A DNA stretch of 64,000 nt from an uncultured Clostridia bacterium (GCA_934167685.1 CAKPLQ010000002.1:1-64000), one strand, 5' to 3'. Positions 31,458 to 40,653 are shown, numbered from the stretch's first letter. Translations and numbers: made by a program. The notes: generated by a model from the letters alone, not told the origin.

Positions 31458-32325
31458 ATGAGTAAACGTAAAAATGGCAAAAAATTGAATAAAGTAAAAG
31501 TTAGTGTATGCATATTTCTTATTGTTCTTATTATTGCAATAGGAGTGTTTGGTAGATATGTTTATAATGGCATAAGAGAGGCGTATTTTACTTCAAAAGC
31601 ATTTTATTTTACAAGTGATTTATTAACTCTTAATAATGCTACATATCAATATGAAAACTGGGGTGGAGTTGATGCATATGAGATTAATTTCGATTTATAC
31701 AGTTATGCAAATACTTTGCTTAGATTAAACTATGATTTGGAGTATTCGGTTTCTTGCGAAACTCCAGATACTGATAAAGTAACTCTACGGAATTAATTCT
31801 GTAGATGGTCCAACTTCTACAGATGGTATTATATATGCCAATACTGGAGATACTCCTAATAATGTTAGTAGATTAAAGATTGTGGTAACTCCTAAAAGTC
31901 AAATTCAGGAAAATGAAAAAATTACTGTAAAGATTAAGGCTAGTACACAAGAACCATATAAAAAACAGATTTCTTGTGAAATTACTTTAAGAGTAAAACA
32001 GTATACTTTAAATAGTTACATAATCGAAGACGTTCCTAATAGAAATTATGCAACTCTAAAAATAGTTAATGCACAAGCAACAGGTTTGCCTGTTACTTTG
32101 GAATTTGACCCTGATGTGGTAAGAATTGATTTGGCAGATGAGGCTTTTGTAAATAGAACTACAGGAAGTGAAGAAAAAAATGCAAATGGCTATATTAGAA
32201 AGTTTATTTTTACAATGGATAAAGAGTCGGTTAGAAATATTAAATTTTATAAAGTTGATATGTCTAAAGATTATACATTTCCTTCTGGAAGTGCAACATC
32301 TGTAATAAAAGTAATTAACGAATAA
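31458..32325 (+). CDS. TasA-like anchored/secreted protein, requires +1 frameshift
   Basis: The first part (31458-31796, 112 codons) has a basic N-terminus, one membrane segment (VCIFLIVLIIAIGVFG) and the beginning of a beta-sandwich-like region with YFTSKAFYFTSDLL. The frame then stops at TAA 31794. The +1 frame is open from 31783 and continues as GINSVDGPTSTDG to the stop at 32325, so the two parts make one product of about 288 residues. The only codons available for the shift are ACT CTA CGG AAT; skipping the C of CGG (31788) gives CTA GGA. The domain is typical of proteins found next to SipW peptidases, but I cannot assign a precise family. The break may be a real mutation, a tolerated frameshift, or a sequence error. 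Confidence 0.65.
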
Positions 32326-32335
32326 TTTTTATTTT

Positions 32336-32383
32336 TTGGAACTCTAAAATATGGCTCAAAATGCGGTATTTGTAGGGTTCCAA
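32336..32383. other. Long imperfect hairpin in intergenic gap
   Basis: TTGGAACTCTA (32336-32346) pairs with TAGGGTTCCAA (32373-32383), with one G.U pair, and part of the interior (AAATA/TATTT) can extend the stem. It is preceded, not followed, by a T-run on the + strand and lacks a T-run on either exit side, so a terminator is uncertain. It separates the frameshifted gene from a new promoter. Confidence 0.45.
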
Positions 32384-32422
32384 TAAATAACATATATGTA
32401 AGAAATTTATTATAAAAAAGTA

Positions 32423-32451
32423 TAGACTTTTAAAAAAAGTTATGGTATAAA
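32423..32451 (+). promoter_or_regulatory. Probable sigma-A promoter for the surface cluster
   Basis: TAGACT (32423-32428), a 17-base spacer and an extended -10 (TGG TATAAA, 32446-32451). An ATG with AAAGGAGG follows at 32480. Genes from here to 44392 are closely packed, often overlapping, with no other convincing promoter, so it may serve a long operon. Confidence 0.55.
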
Positions 32452-32479
32452 ATATAGTAGGGAAAAAAGGAGGAAAAGA

Positions 32480-32923
32480 ATGAAAAAGGTAAGAAAAGGT
32501 AAAAAAATTTTAATATCTGCAATAGTTATATTTATTGCTATTATTGTACTAGTTGTGGTATTGGTAGTTAATAAAAGTAAAAACAAAAACGAAAACCAAA
32601 CACCAACTGAAACAGATACGGTTATCTCATTACCAGATACAACTTATAGTGACATGGAAGTTAGCAACATCAGTATGGAATATCTAGCTGACCAAGACAA
32701 AACTATGGTTTCATTGTCAATATTAAATACTACAAATGAAAACGTATCAAACGAAAAATTAAATGCAATTTTAATTGGTTCTGATGAAAATGTTTTAGGA
32801 CAAATGGAAACATATATCCAAACTTTAGATGCTGGTGACCAATACAATATAAGTGTGGTTTTAAAAGGAAATCTAACTGGAACAAAATTAATAAAATTAG
32901 AAAAAGTAACTGATAATCAATAG
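32480..32923 (+). CDS. Small membrane-anchored protein with FxLYD-like extracellular domain
   Basis: It has 147 residues. Basic residues 1-9 are followed by a strongly hydrophobic segment (ILISAIVIFIAIIVLVVVLVV, residues 10-30), an N/K/T-rich linker, and a domain of about 95 residues. The domain pattern (VSNISMEYLADQDKTMVSLSILN...EKLNAILIGSDENVLGQ) resembles the FxLYD / DUF5067-like fold, a small beta-sandwich common in Gram-positive surface proteins. An accessory role at the outer membrane face is inferred from its place as first gene after the cluster promoter. The ribosome site AAAGGAGG is strong. Confidence 0.65.
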   Translation: MKKVRKGKKILISAIVIFIAIIVLVVVLVVNKSKNKNENQTPTETDTVISLPDTTYSDMEVSNISMEYLADQDKTMVSLSILNTTNENVSNEKLNAILIGSDENVLGQMETYIQTLDAGDQYNISVVLKGNLTGTKLIKLEKVTDNQ

Positions 32924-32980
32924 GTTTATAGGTAAAACCATATAAAAACCTAAATAAAATAGTAAGCAAGGATGAAAAAA

Positions 32981-33814
32981 ATGAAAAAAGTACTAGGAAC
33001 TATATTATTTGTATTATATGCCATAATTGCAATAACTGTAACTGTTTTGCTATTATCATATAATGATTATAACAATAGCCAAATCGGTGGCTACACTGTG
33101 TATATAGTTAAAGATGATTCTTTAGAACCAGAATATAAGCAAGGTTCTATACTATTAATTAAAAGCACAAATGATAAAAATGTGCAAGTTGGTGACAAAA
33201 TGTTCTTATACAAAGTTATAAATAGCCAAGAGTATGAGGTAATAGAAAGAACTTTGGAAAGCAAAAAACAACAAGGAAGACATATAGTTTATTATGTAGA
33301 AAATGAAGAAACTTATGCTAATGACTATTTTATTGGCAAAACTAGCGATGTTGTTGTTATACAAGGATGGGGCTATGTTTTGAATTTGCTAGAATCTAAA
33401 TGGGGATACTTATTCTGCGTTGTAGTTGTATCTTTACTTCTATTCTTACAAGAAGTATTTGAGTTAGCAATGGAAATTAAATATGGCGGAGGTAAGAAGA
33501 AATCAAAAGCTGTGGAAGCAGAGTTTGAAGAGGAGCCAGAAGATGAAAAAAATGCAGGACGTGCTGAAGCGGTTGCACATAAGACTGCAGAGGGTGCGCA
33601 TAAAACTGCAACAAAAACTACAACAAGGAAGCCTGCAACTAAGACTACTACAAGAACTAGAACTACAAGTTCAGCAAGTGCAACAGGTACAGCAAAGCCT
33701 AGAACTAGAACTACAAGTTCAGCAAGTGCAGCAAAGAAAGCGGCAACAGCAACTAAAACAACAAGTTCAGCCAAAGGAGCAAGTGCTAAAAAAACATCAA
33801 AAGAGGAAGAATAA
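32981..33814 (+). CDS. Signal peptidase I (S26B, SipW-like) homologue lacking the catalytic His, with long basic tail
   Basis: ATG 32981 is preferred over 32972 because AAGGA at 32968-32972 is spaced 8 bases from it and overlaps the other. Residues 4-27 form a membrane segment. The box with the nucleophile reads KDDSLEPEY (Ser47), matching the usual GSMEPT. The second box reads YEVIERTLE, with Glu89 where SipW-type enzymes have the general-base His (THRI). A second membrane span lies near residues 135-160. The last 90 residues are low-complexity Thr/Ala/Ser/Lys/Arg with a duplicated RTRTTSSASA element. With the His lost it is probably inactive as a peptidase and may act as a pseudo-enzyme partner; this is inference. 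Its stop touches the next ATG. Confidence 0.7.
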   Translation: MKKVLGTILFVLYAIIAITVTVLLLSYNDYNNSQIGGYTVYIVKDDSLEPEYKQGSILLIKSTNDKNVQVGDKMFLYKVINSQEYEVIERTLESKKQQGRHIVYYVENEETYANDYFIGKTSDVVVIQGWGYVLNLLESKWGYLFCVVVVSLLLFLQEVFELAMEIKYGGGKKKSKAVEAEFEEEPEDEKNAGRAEAVAHKTAEGAHKTATKTTTRKPATKTTTRTRTTSSASATGTAKPRTRTTSSASAAKKAATATKTTSSAKGASAKKTSKEEE

Positions 33815-34456
33815 ATGAAGAAATTATTAACAGTTTTAGTATTAATAATGTTAATTATATCTTTGTTCCAAATAGCTAATACTTATGCATTATACAAAGA
33901 GCAACTAAGTGGAGATTATTCAAATCTATTAGGTATATGGGCAATAAAAGTAAATGGAGTAGATATATCGTCAGGTGGGGAAAATCTGACCTTTACAATG
34001 ACAGAAGACAATCTAACATATTTAGATTCTGCTCATGTAAAGAGTCAAAAAATTGCGCCAGGAACGCAGGCGTGTTTTGAGATTATAATTGACCCAACCA
34101 ACACAGATGTATCTATTCTATATACGCTGGATATACAACTTAATAATGTAACAACAGCAAGAATGAGTTTAGTAAGAGTTGAAAACTATTTCCAAAAAGA
34201 TGGAGAAACAGAGCAAATTACTAATGCAGAAGTAAATACAGAAAATGAGCTTCATAAACATACTGCAATAATACCAGTAGACAAGATAAACAGCAAATAT
34301 TTAAATCATGTTAAATTATATTTTGAATGGAATAATGTAGAAGAAAACAATGAAGCAGATTCAACATTAGGACAAACCGAAAATGCCAAAATATCAATAC
34401 CACTAGAAATAAATTTAAAACAATATACAGGAGAAGTGATTAGCAATGGAACATAA
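33815..34456 (+). CDS. TasA/camelysin-like secreted protein
   Basis: It has 213 residues. The N-terminal signal KKLLTVLVLIMLIISLFQIANTYALYKEQLSG is the SipW-substrate type, with cleavage expected near TYA. The mature part begins LLGIWAIKVNGVDIS and contains KIAPGTQACFEIIIDPTNTDVSILYTLDI, the pattern of camelysin/TasA-like beta-sandwich proteins in which a mid-domain PG precedes strands carrying N/T-D-V. It starts directly after the stop of the previous gene and its 3' end overlaps the next peptidase gene by 11 bases, so substrate and peptidase are probably translated together. A fibre subunit or minor pilin-like role is inferred. Confidence 0.75.
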   Translation: MKKLLTVLVLIMLIISLFQIANTYALYKEQLSGDYSNLLGIWAIKVNGVDISSGGENLTFTMTEDNLTYLDSAHVKSQKIAPGTQACFEIIIDPTNTDVSILYTLDIQLNNVTTARMSLVRVENYFQKDGETEQITNAEVNTENELHKHTAIIPVDKINSKYLNHVKLYFEWNNVEENNEADSTLGQTENAKISIPLEINLKQYTGEVISNGT

Positions 34457-34967
34457 TAAAATATTTAAAATTGCAAAGAAATGCATAATAAATTTAGTAA
34501 TATTTTTATTAATGTGCATTGCTATTTTTGCAATATGGGGTTTAATACAAATAAATGTGCAGAATAAAGAATATATTAATATATTCGGATATTCAGTACT
34601 TAGCACAGAAACTGGAAGTATGGCGCCAACAATTCAAAAAGGTGACATTATAATAATCAAAATAGGTGATGAAATAAAGGAAAACGATATTATAACATAC
34701 AAAAAAGACAATGTGCTAATTACTCACAGAATAGTAAGCATTACAGGAGACACTATTATTGCAAGAGGAGATTACAACAACACTGATGATGAGCCAATAA
34801 AGAAAGATGCAGTTATAGGTAAAGAGGTTTTTGTTATAAAAAATGTCGAAATATGGAAAAAAGTATTTTCTGATAAAAATGTAATAATACCAATAGTTAT
34901 AACAGTAATTTTATTTATAATACTAGTTTCATACAAAGAAAGAACAGGTGAGGAAGATGTTAGATAA
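34446..34967 (+). CDS. SipW-type signal peptidase I
   Basis: It has 173 residues, with membrane segments at about 15-35 and 146-162. The S26B (archaeal/ER-type) motifs are complete: TETGSMAPTIQKGD with Ser58 as nucleophile, ITYKKDNVLITHRIV with His94 as base, and ARGDYNNTDDEPI as the third box. Enzymes of this family remove signal peptides from TasA/camelysin-like proteins on the outer face of the membrane. It lies between two such substrates and overlaps both (11 bases upstream, 11 bases with the next ATG), which supports dedicated pairing. Confidence 0.88.
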   Translation: MEHNKIFKIAKKCIINLVIFLLMCIAIFAIWGLIQINVQNKEYINIFGYSVLSTETGSMAPTIQKGDIIIIKIGDEIKENDIITYKKDNVLITHRIVSITGDTIIARGDYNNTDDEPIKKDAVIGKEVFVIKNVEIWKKVFSDKNVIIPIVITVILFIILVSYKERTGEEDVR

Positions 34968-35535
34968 AAAGAAACTAAAGAAAAGTTTTTTTGTGCTTTT
35001 GCTAATAGCAATAATAATAATAATAGCAATAATTTTAATAAGAAAAACATTATCTAGATACGAAACAACAGCAAATTCAGACAAAGATGTGGACGTAGCA
35101 TTTTGGATAATAAATGACGATTTTAAAGCTGGAAAAATCTTGATAAAAGACATCTATCCATCAACAAATTCATTTGACTACAAATTTACAGTATCAAACT
35201 TTAAAGCAAATGAAGATGGAAGCATCAGCAAAAGAGCAGAAACAGACTTAGAATATGGATTGACTTTTACAACTACAACAAATTTACCATTAGAATATCA
35301 AATAGAAAAAAATGGAACCATTTTAGATACGACACAAGAAATAATAACAGATGAAGATGGAACTTATTATAGAAAAATATCTTTAGATACAGCGCAAATG
35401 GCACAAGGAACAGATGTTGTTGATAATTTTGTCATAAAAGTAATATTCCCAAAAGATAATGATATAAATGCAGAATATTCAGATTTAATAGAATATATAA
35501 AAATGGATTTAAATGCAAAGCAAATAGTGGAGTAA
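34957..35535 (+). CDS. TasA/camelysin-like secreted protein
   Basis: ATG 34957 (MLDKKKLKK) is chosen because GGTGAGG just upstream serves as its ribosome site and would overlap the alternative GTG at 34948. Of 192 residues, residues about 10-28 are hydrophobic (FFVLLLIAIIIIIAIILI), followed by RKTLSRYETTA, a SipW-substrate-like signal. The mature part has DVDVAFWIINDDFKAGKILIKDIYPST and a long beta-rich domain. It is probably an exported or anchored partner of the adjacent peptidase. It is the last gene before a REP-like inverted pair that separates it from the ATPase genes. Confidence 0.68.
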   Translation: MLDKKKLKKSFFVLLLIAIIIIIAIILIRKTLSRYETTANSDKDVDVAFWIINDDFKAGKILIKDIYPSTNSFDYKFTVSNFKANEDGSISKRAETDLEYGLTFTTTTNLPLEYQIEKNGTILDTTQEIITDEDGTYYRKISLDTAQMAQGTDVVDNFVIKVIFPKDNDINAEYSDLIEYIKMDLNAKQIVE

Positions 35536-35552
35536 ATAGTAGAGTAATAGAC

Positions 35553-35632
35553 TGCACCGATGGGACCGGTTCTTAACGGTGCAGTAAACATAACGCAAAA
35601 ATGCACCGTTAAGAACCGGTCCCAAACGTGCA
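35553..35632. repeat. Inverted pair of REP-like 31-bp elements
   Basis: Copy one (35553-35583, TGCACCGATGGGACC...TTAACGGTGCA) and copy two (35602-35632, TGCACCGTTAAGAACC...AACGTGCA) are reverse complements over most of their length, so the 80 bases can fold into one long stem with an 18-base loop. It sits inside the surface cluster between the TasA-like gene and the ATPase module, without a T-run. Confidence 0.88.
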
Positions 35633-35654
35633 AAATGGCTGAAAGGGGCATAAA

Positions 35655-36698
35655 ATGAATAGTTTGATGGATTCGTATCTAAATTTTACAGAAAAGAAAA
35701 TAAAGAAATATATGAAGATAATTTTTGCTACATATTATGATGAAGAGATTGTAGATGAGTTCTTAAGAACTTATATAAATGCAAGATATTATAATGTTCA
35801 AAATACAGACAAACCGGCAAGAGCTTTTTATTTAAGAATTTTAGATGAATTGGAATACAAAGAGGATTTGTTGATGGAAAAATGCGAAGAAGAGGCAGAA
35901 AGCCTAGACGAAAAGCAAGCCAAATTGAACAAGATTCATAAAGTTAAAGAAGTTTTTGGATATGTTTTATTTTTCGACAACGTTAGAAATATTGAAAATT
36001 TTAAAAGTATTGACAGTCTTAAAGAAATTATAGAGAAAATTATAGATTTAGTTAACTCTGATTACGAGATTAAAAATCCAAAAGATGTTGAGGACAAGCT
36101 TTACAAAGAAGTTAAAAGTAACATGATTGATAAAGATGTTTTTTTAGAAAAGTTCGAAACTGATGAGTTTTCATTAAGCTTTGAGGCTACAGAGTTTAAT
36201 GAAGATTTGTATAATATTAAGTTACAACATAATGTTAAAATGCCAATGCAATATAGTGAAAGGGCAATAGAGAAGGTATTTACAGAAGGAATTATTGCAG
36301 AGGATAAGTTACAAATTGAATATATTTTGCTAAGCACAATCGCTATAAGAGATATTGTTAATAGCAATTTTAAAGATGCGTATATTGCAGAGTTTGAGCC
36401 TTCTTTGTTTAAGAAAAAACAAAAGTTGAATGGAATTTTAGATTTAATTAGTAATCAGGCTTTGCAGGAGAAAATTAATCTGAATATTAGTTATTCTGAT
36501 TATAAGAAAAATCAAAAAAATGTGCTAGATTATACTAGCAAAGGCTACAATTTTGTGATTACTTTAGATGAGGCTGTAAAAAGTGTTGAGGATGTAGAAA
36601 AATTGAAGATGTTTAAATTGGTTATTGCACCAAAAGATTTAGTATTATATAAACAAATTAAAGAAGATAACTCATTAACAAATGTAATGGTAAATTAA
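35655..36698 (+). CDS. Hypothetical cytoplasmic protein paired with McrB-like ATPase
   Basis: It has 347 residues, acidic and helix-rich, with no signal peptide or membrane segment. I do not recognise a named domain. Visible features are an N-terminal TEKKIKKYMKIIFATYYDEEIVDEF region, a charged segment EEEAESLDEKQAKL (about 77-92), and a C-terminal part ending in APKDLVLYKQIKEDNS. It starts after AAGGGG, 20 bases past the REP pair, and is followed at 35 bases by the AAA+ ATPase gene, so the two are probably co-expressed. A role as an adaptor or regulatory partner of the ATPase is inferred only from order. Confidence 0.6.
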   Translation: MNSLMDSYLNFTEKKIKKYMKIIFATYYDEEIVDEFLRTYINARYYNVQNTDKPARAFYLRILDELEYKEDLLMEKCEEEAESLDEKQAKLNKIHKVKEVFGYVLFFDNVRNIENFKSIDSLKEIIEKIIDLVNSDYEIKNPKDVEDKLYKEVKSNMIDKDVFLEKFETDEFSLSFEATEFNEDLYNIKLQHNVKMPMQYSERAIEKVFTEGIIAEDKLQIEYILLSTIAIRDIVNSNFKDAYIAEFEPSLFKKKQKLNGILDLISNQALQEKINLNISYSDYKKNQKNVLDYTSKGYNFVITLDEAVKSVEDVEKLKMFKLVIAPKDLVLYKQIKEDNSLTNVMVN

Positions 36699-36732
36699 CG
36701 AAATGATGTGATTTTCGAAAGGAAGAAAAAAT

Positions 36733-38286
36733 ATGGAAACATACGGAAGATTTTTATTTGAATTTTTACACCAATTCTTTTCTGGATTTGGAGAGATTTT
36801 TGGTGGCTTATGGAGAGGAATACTTAGTATTTTTAATGTTCCAGGATATTATTATATAATTCAAAATTATGCAAATGATTTTAAAGTATCAGAATGGTTT
36901 TTGACTGGATTAGCTATTATTTGTATGCTTGTTGTTATTGGAGGAATTGATGGAATAATAGCATTTTTCTTGAAAAAGCATATAAAATGGAGAAAAAAGG
37001 TTCTTGACCAAGAAGAATTATTAAAACAAATTGATACTTTAAATGGGCAAGTTGAAGAATTGGTTGATGAAAAACTTAAATTGCTATCTATGAAAACTCC
37101 AGAATTGGGTGTAAATTCTAATGGAATAAGTACAGGAGCTGATAGAACTGCACTTGCTGCTGCTCAGTCACAGGCTAATGATGAAGAACAAATTGACCCT
37201 AATAGTCAAAGTAGATTCTCTAAATTAACTTTAATAGACCAAGAATATGCAAAATATAAACAAAAAGATTATCACGATTCATTTACACTACCAGAATTTT
37301 GTTATAGATTTAGAAATTTTGCAGCTAGTAAGTTAAAATTGTATTATAGTGAAAAAATGATTAGATTATTCGTATCAGCTATAGCTTCAACAAAGCTAGT
37401 TATCCTACAGGGTATTTCTGGTACTGGTAAAACTTCTATATCTCTTGCTTGGGGTAACTTTGTAAAGCATCCTTCTTGTGTTGCTTCAGTACAGCCTTCT
37501 TGGAGGGATAGAACAGATATTTTTGGGTACTTAAACGAGTTCACTAAAAAGTTTAACGAAACAGATTTCTTAGCATATTTGTACGAAGCTGGATATACTG
37601 ATGAAATTTTTACAGTAATCCTAGACGAGATGAACTTGGCGCGTGTTGAGTACTATTTTGCAGAAATGTTGTCAATTCTAGAAATGCACAGTACAAAAGA
37701 TTGGAAGATTGAGGTTGTGCAAAGCTCATGGCCAACAGACCCTAAAAAGTTAATAAGAGGTAAATTACAAATTCCACCAAATGCTTGGTACATAGGAACA
37801 ATCAATAACGACGACTCTACATTCATGGTAACAGATAAGGTATACGATAGAGCTATGCCTATAGATATTAACGAAAAAGGTATTGAATTTGAACCTGATG
37901 ATATTGATGCACTTGATGTTAATTATTCATATTTAAATGGTCTATTTGAAAAAGCTATGGTAGATTATGCAATTTCAACGGCTACTTTAAAGAAAATTGA
38001 TGACATGGATAACTACACAATTAAGCACTTTAGAGTTGCTTTTGGTAACCGTATTGTAAAACATATGAGAAAATTCGTACCTGTTTATGTAGCTTGTGGA
38101 GGAGATGAAACTGAAGCTGTAGATTACTTTATGGCTAAAAAGGTTTTAAGAAAATTCGAAGCTCTTAACTTGGCATTAATTAGAGATGAAATTGACGGAT
38201 ATATAGAATTCTTAGATAAAAACTTTGGTAAAGGCAAAATGTCTGAATGTATAGAATTCTTACTAAGATTGAAGAAGATGTCATAG
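36733..38286 (+). CDS. Membrane-anchored McrB-like AAA+ ATPase
   Basis: It has 517 residues. Residues about 54-80 contain a membrane span (WFLTGLAIICMLVVIGGIDGIIAFFL), followed by a predicted coiled coil (about 85-118) and a linker. The AAA+ core shows Walker A GISGTGKTS (227-235), Walker B VILDEMNLARVEYYFAE (295-311; the DEMNLARVEYYF form is typical of the McrB/dynein-like AAA clade) and a sensor-1-like GTINND (355-360). McrB proteins normally drive a DNA-cleaving complex with McrC, but no DNA-binding domain or nuclease is visible here. The membrane anchor and the surrounding SipW/TasA-like genes suggest an ATPase serving surface assembly or export. AGGAAG precedes the ATG. Confidence 0.82.
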   Translation: METYGRFLFEFLHQFFSGFGEIFGGLWRGILSIFNVPGYYYIIQNYANDFKVSEWFLTGLAIICMLVVIGGIDGIIAFFLKKHIKWRKKVLDQEELLKQIDTLNGQVEELVDEKLKLLSMKTPELGVNSNGISTGADRTALAAAQSQANDEEQIDPNSQSRFSKLTLIDQEYAKYKQKDYHDSFTLPEFCYRFRNFAASKLKLYYSEKMIRLFVSAIASTKLVILQGISGTGKTSISLAWGNFVKHPSCVASVQPSWRDRTDIFGYLNEFTKKFNETDFLAYLYEAGYTDEIFTVILDEMNLARVEYYFAEMLSILEMHSTKDWKIEVVQSSWPTDPKKLIRGKLQIPPNAWYIGTINNDDSTFMVTDKVYDRAMPIDINEKGIEFEPDDIDALDVNYSYLNGLFEKAMVDYAISTATLKKIDDMDNYTIKHFRVAFGNRIVKHMRKFVPVYVACGGDETEAVDYFMAKKVLRKFEALNLALIRDEIDGYIEFLDKNFGKGKMSECIEFLLRLKKMS

Positions 38287-38303
38287 AAAGGATAGAAAAG
38301 TAA

Positions 38304-39428
38304 ATGGACTTAAATGTAATGAAACTTGCCAATATGGAAAGTGGACAATCATCACAGGATTTTTTGAACAAGGTTGATTCTAAATTAATGATTGATGTTA
38401 ACAAAAGTCAAATTGTAGAAAATGATGAATGGATTGATATGGTTGAGTTTTCACTTCCACATATAGAAAAGGCTTTGACAAAAGAGATTAAAAATATTGT
38501 TACTGAAGAGGAAATAATAAAAATTGAATTAATTAAAAAGGTAAGTGTTGAAAGTGTAAAACATTTGTCAAAAAACGTAAACTATGTTGATAAATTTAAT
38601 CAGAAAACAGGAGAAGTAATTCCTAAAAAGATTTTGAATGCATATAAAGAAGAGACTTTTATTACATATGAAAATAGATTCTTATACAGCCTTATAAAAT
38701 TGATTGAAGATTACATGTATTTGCGCGAAAAAGACCAACAAACCGAGTATAAAGGTAAGAATGAAGAAAAGGCAAATTATCAAGCTGAAGTTAAATACAA
38801 AAAAGAAAAAATTAAAGTTAACTTTGATTATTCATCAGAAAGCAATATTGGCGCTAAAAAGTCAGATGATACAGCTGAAAGAATTCAAGATATTAAAAAG
38901 AAAATTAAAGATTTAAAGACTACTAATGTATATCAATTATTACAATCAAAAAGGATTACTCTTGTAAAATCACCTTTAAAAATGACTAATGTATTGTTAA
39001 AAAATGTGCATTTTCAATATGCGGTCAAATTGTGGAATTATTTAAGCGAACAAATAGAAATAAAAGATAAAGCAGTAAAAACAAATAAAGTCTATGAAGA
39101 AAATGGAATTGCAAAAAAACTTGTAGATGAAAATGTATTTTTAATGCATTTGATTTTTAAAAATCGTGATATAGAAGAGAAACTGAAAGGTCAAAAAAAG
39201 AGTGCATTAGAGGATAAAAAGGCAAGAAAAGAATTGACTGATGATTTGATAGAAAAAATAATTGAGTTAAATCCTGATATATCTGACAAGGATTTGAAGC
39301 AGATGATTGCAGATAAACTAATATTAATGAAAACTCGTAAGTTAATTTCTTTAAAACCTATTGAAGATAGATTTAAAGAGCGAATTAATAAATATATGGT
39401 ACTAGCAAAAGAAGTGAGGTTAAAATAA
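38304..39428 (+). CDS. Conserved hypothetical protein, possibly DUF2357-like partner of the McrB-like ATPase
   Basis: It has 374 residues, charged and mostly helical. It contains the segment EETFITYENRFLYSLIKLI (about 112-130), which resembles the NRF motif of DUF2357 proteins that accompany McrB-like ATPases. The PD-(D/E)XK nuclease usual in that family's C-terminus is not visible; the C-terminal third is Lys/Glu-rich helix. It starts 17 bases after the ATPase stop with AAAGGA as ribosome site, consistent with a McrB/McrC-style pair that has lost nuclease function. The family match is a weak visual one. Confidence 0.55.
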   Translation: MDLNVMKLANMESGQSSQDFLNKVDSKLMIDVNKSQIVENDEWIDMVEFSLPHIEKALTKEIKNIVTEEEIIKIELIKKVSVESVKHLSKNVNYVDKFNQKTGEVIPKKILNAYKEETFITYENRFLYSLIKLIEDYMYLREKDQQTEYKGKNEEKANYQAEVKYKKEKIKVNFDYSSESNIGAKKSDDTAERIQDIKKKIKDLKTTNVYQLLQSKRITLVKSPLKMTNVLLKNVHFQYAVKLWNYLSEQIEIKDKAVKTNKVYEENGIAKKLVDENVFLMHLIFKNRDIEEKLKGQKKSALEDKKARKELTDDLIEKIIELNPDISDKDLKQMIADKLILMKTRKLISLKPIEDRFKERINKYMVLAKEVRLK

Positions 39429-39430
39429 AA

Positions 39431-40000
39431 ATGAATGACGAAAGAGAAAATGTGGGGAGAAAGTGTGTTCAAATTATTTGGAATATATTTTCTAGAATAT
39501 TAACAATAGCTGTGATACTGGTATGTATAGTAATTATAGTACAAAAGGTAAGTAATAATAAGGAGTCATTTTTTGGATATAGAATATTCAGAGTTCAAAC
39601 AGGAAGTATGATTCCGAAGTACCAAATAGGAGATGTTATTCTTGTAAAAGAGAAAGAGCCAAGCAAAATTAAAGTTGGTGATGACGTTACATATAATGGA
39701 GAAGCTAGTTCTGTTAAAGGACTGTTGATAACCCATAGAGTAATAAATATCGAAGAGATTGATGGTCAAAGAGTTTTCCATACCAAAGGTATTGCTAACA
39801 ATTTGGAAGACCCTATTGTATATGAACATCAGATTAATGGAGTAGTTCAAAGCAAATTATATATTTTAACATTTATTTGTACTTTGTTTAATAATAAATA
39901 TGTATTCTATTTTTGTGGAATCTTACCTTTATCTATATATGTAGTTTTTAGATTTTTTAAAGGAAAGCGTTACGAAGATATTGAAAGGGAAAACAGATGA
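39431..40000 (+). CDS. SipW-type signal peptidase I
   Basis: It has 189 residues. A membrane span lies at about 21-40 and a second at about 155-172. Catalytic boxes are RVQTGSMIPKYQIGD (Ser59), GLLITHRVINI (His102) and HTKGIANNLEDPIV. It begins 2 bases after the previous stop and its TGA overlaps the ATG of the following TasA-like gene (ATGA), showing tight coupling of peptidase and substrate. Together with the other copies it suggests each substrate, or small groups of substrates, has its own processing enzyme. Confidence 0.88.
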   Translation: MNDERENVGRKCVQIIWNIFSRILTIAVILVCIVIIVQKVSNNKESFFGYRIFRVQTGSMIPKYQIGDVILVKEKEPSKIKVGDDVTYNGEASSVKGLLITHRVINIEEIDGQRVFHTKGIANNLEDPIVYEHQINGVVQSKLYILTFICTLFNNKYVFYFCGILPLSIYVVFRFFKGKRYEDIERENR

Positions 40001-40635
40001 GAAAAAAAAGGATAGTGTTTTTTTTAGAAATATTGTGTATTATTTCATTATTGATTACAATGTTATCTATACAAAGAACTTATGCAAGATATTTTGAAAT
40101 GGTTGATACAACATATGATACACATATTAAAAGATGGCTAATTAAAGTTAATTCACACAATATACATGAAGAGCAGACTCTTACAGAAGTTATGCAACCT
40201 GTTTTAGTAGAAGATGAAAACAGAAATAGCAATGTTTTAGTTCCTGGTGGAACTGGATATTTTGATATGGTATTAGATTACAATTATGTTGATGTGGCTT
40301 TTCAGTATGAATTTTCTATAGAACAGCTTAATACCAACCAATTAGCGGATTTTGAGTTATATGGATATGAAATAATTGATGGCGATACTTCAACTGTTAC
40401 AGAAACAAATGAATTGAAGGGCGTAATTGAACCAGAGACTGATGTTAATAGTGCAGGAGAAAAGATTCGAGAAGTAAGGTTTTTGTTTAGATGGAATGAT
40501 GGTGATGGTAGTACTATGAATAATCAAGCTGATACGCAGTTTAGAGGCGAAGCAAATACTAATCAGCAAGATTTACATACTATTTTAAACTATAGAGCGA
40601 CTTTAAAGTTTAGTCAGTATATACCAACAACATAA
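39997..40635 (+). CDS. TasA/camelysin-like secreted protein
   Basis: It has 212 residues. The signal is RKKRIVFFLEILCIISLLITMLSIQRTYARYFE, the SipW-substrate type with TYARY at the expected site. The mature domain has DTHIKRWLIKVNSHNI, VPGGTGYFDMVLDYNYVDVAFQYEFSI and a C-terminal strand YRATLKFSQYIPTT, parallel in layout to the 33815-34456 product. The start overlaps the stop of the peptidase gene by 4 bases. Extracellular location is likely; polymerisation is inferred from TasA biology. Confidence 0.75.
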   Translation: MRKKRIVFFLEILCIISLLITMLSIQRTYARYFEMVDTTYDTHIKRWLIKVNSHNIHEEQTLTEVMQPVLVEDENRNSNVLVPGGTGYFDMVLDYNYVDVAFQYEFSIEQLNTNQLADFELYGYEIIDGDTSTVTETNELKGVIEPETDVNSAGEKIREVRFLFRWNDGDGSTMNNQADTQFRGEANTNQQDLHTILNYRATLKFSQYIPTT

Positions 40636-40653
40636 AAAGAGGGGTGAAAATTG

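Noticed and set aside
33373..33818. Open frames on both strands over the Thr/Ala-rich tail of the peptidase homologue
   Set aside because: They are produced by the repetitive codons of the tail and have no independent start signals.
34948..34956. GTG start for the 34957 TasA-like gene
   Set aside because: GGTGAGG that contains it is a better ribosome site for the ATG at 34957.
36733..39428. McrBC restriction system
   Set aside because: The ATPase is membrane-anchored, no 5-methylcytosine-binding or PD-(D/E)XK nuclease domain is visible, and the neighbours are secretion genes.
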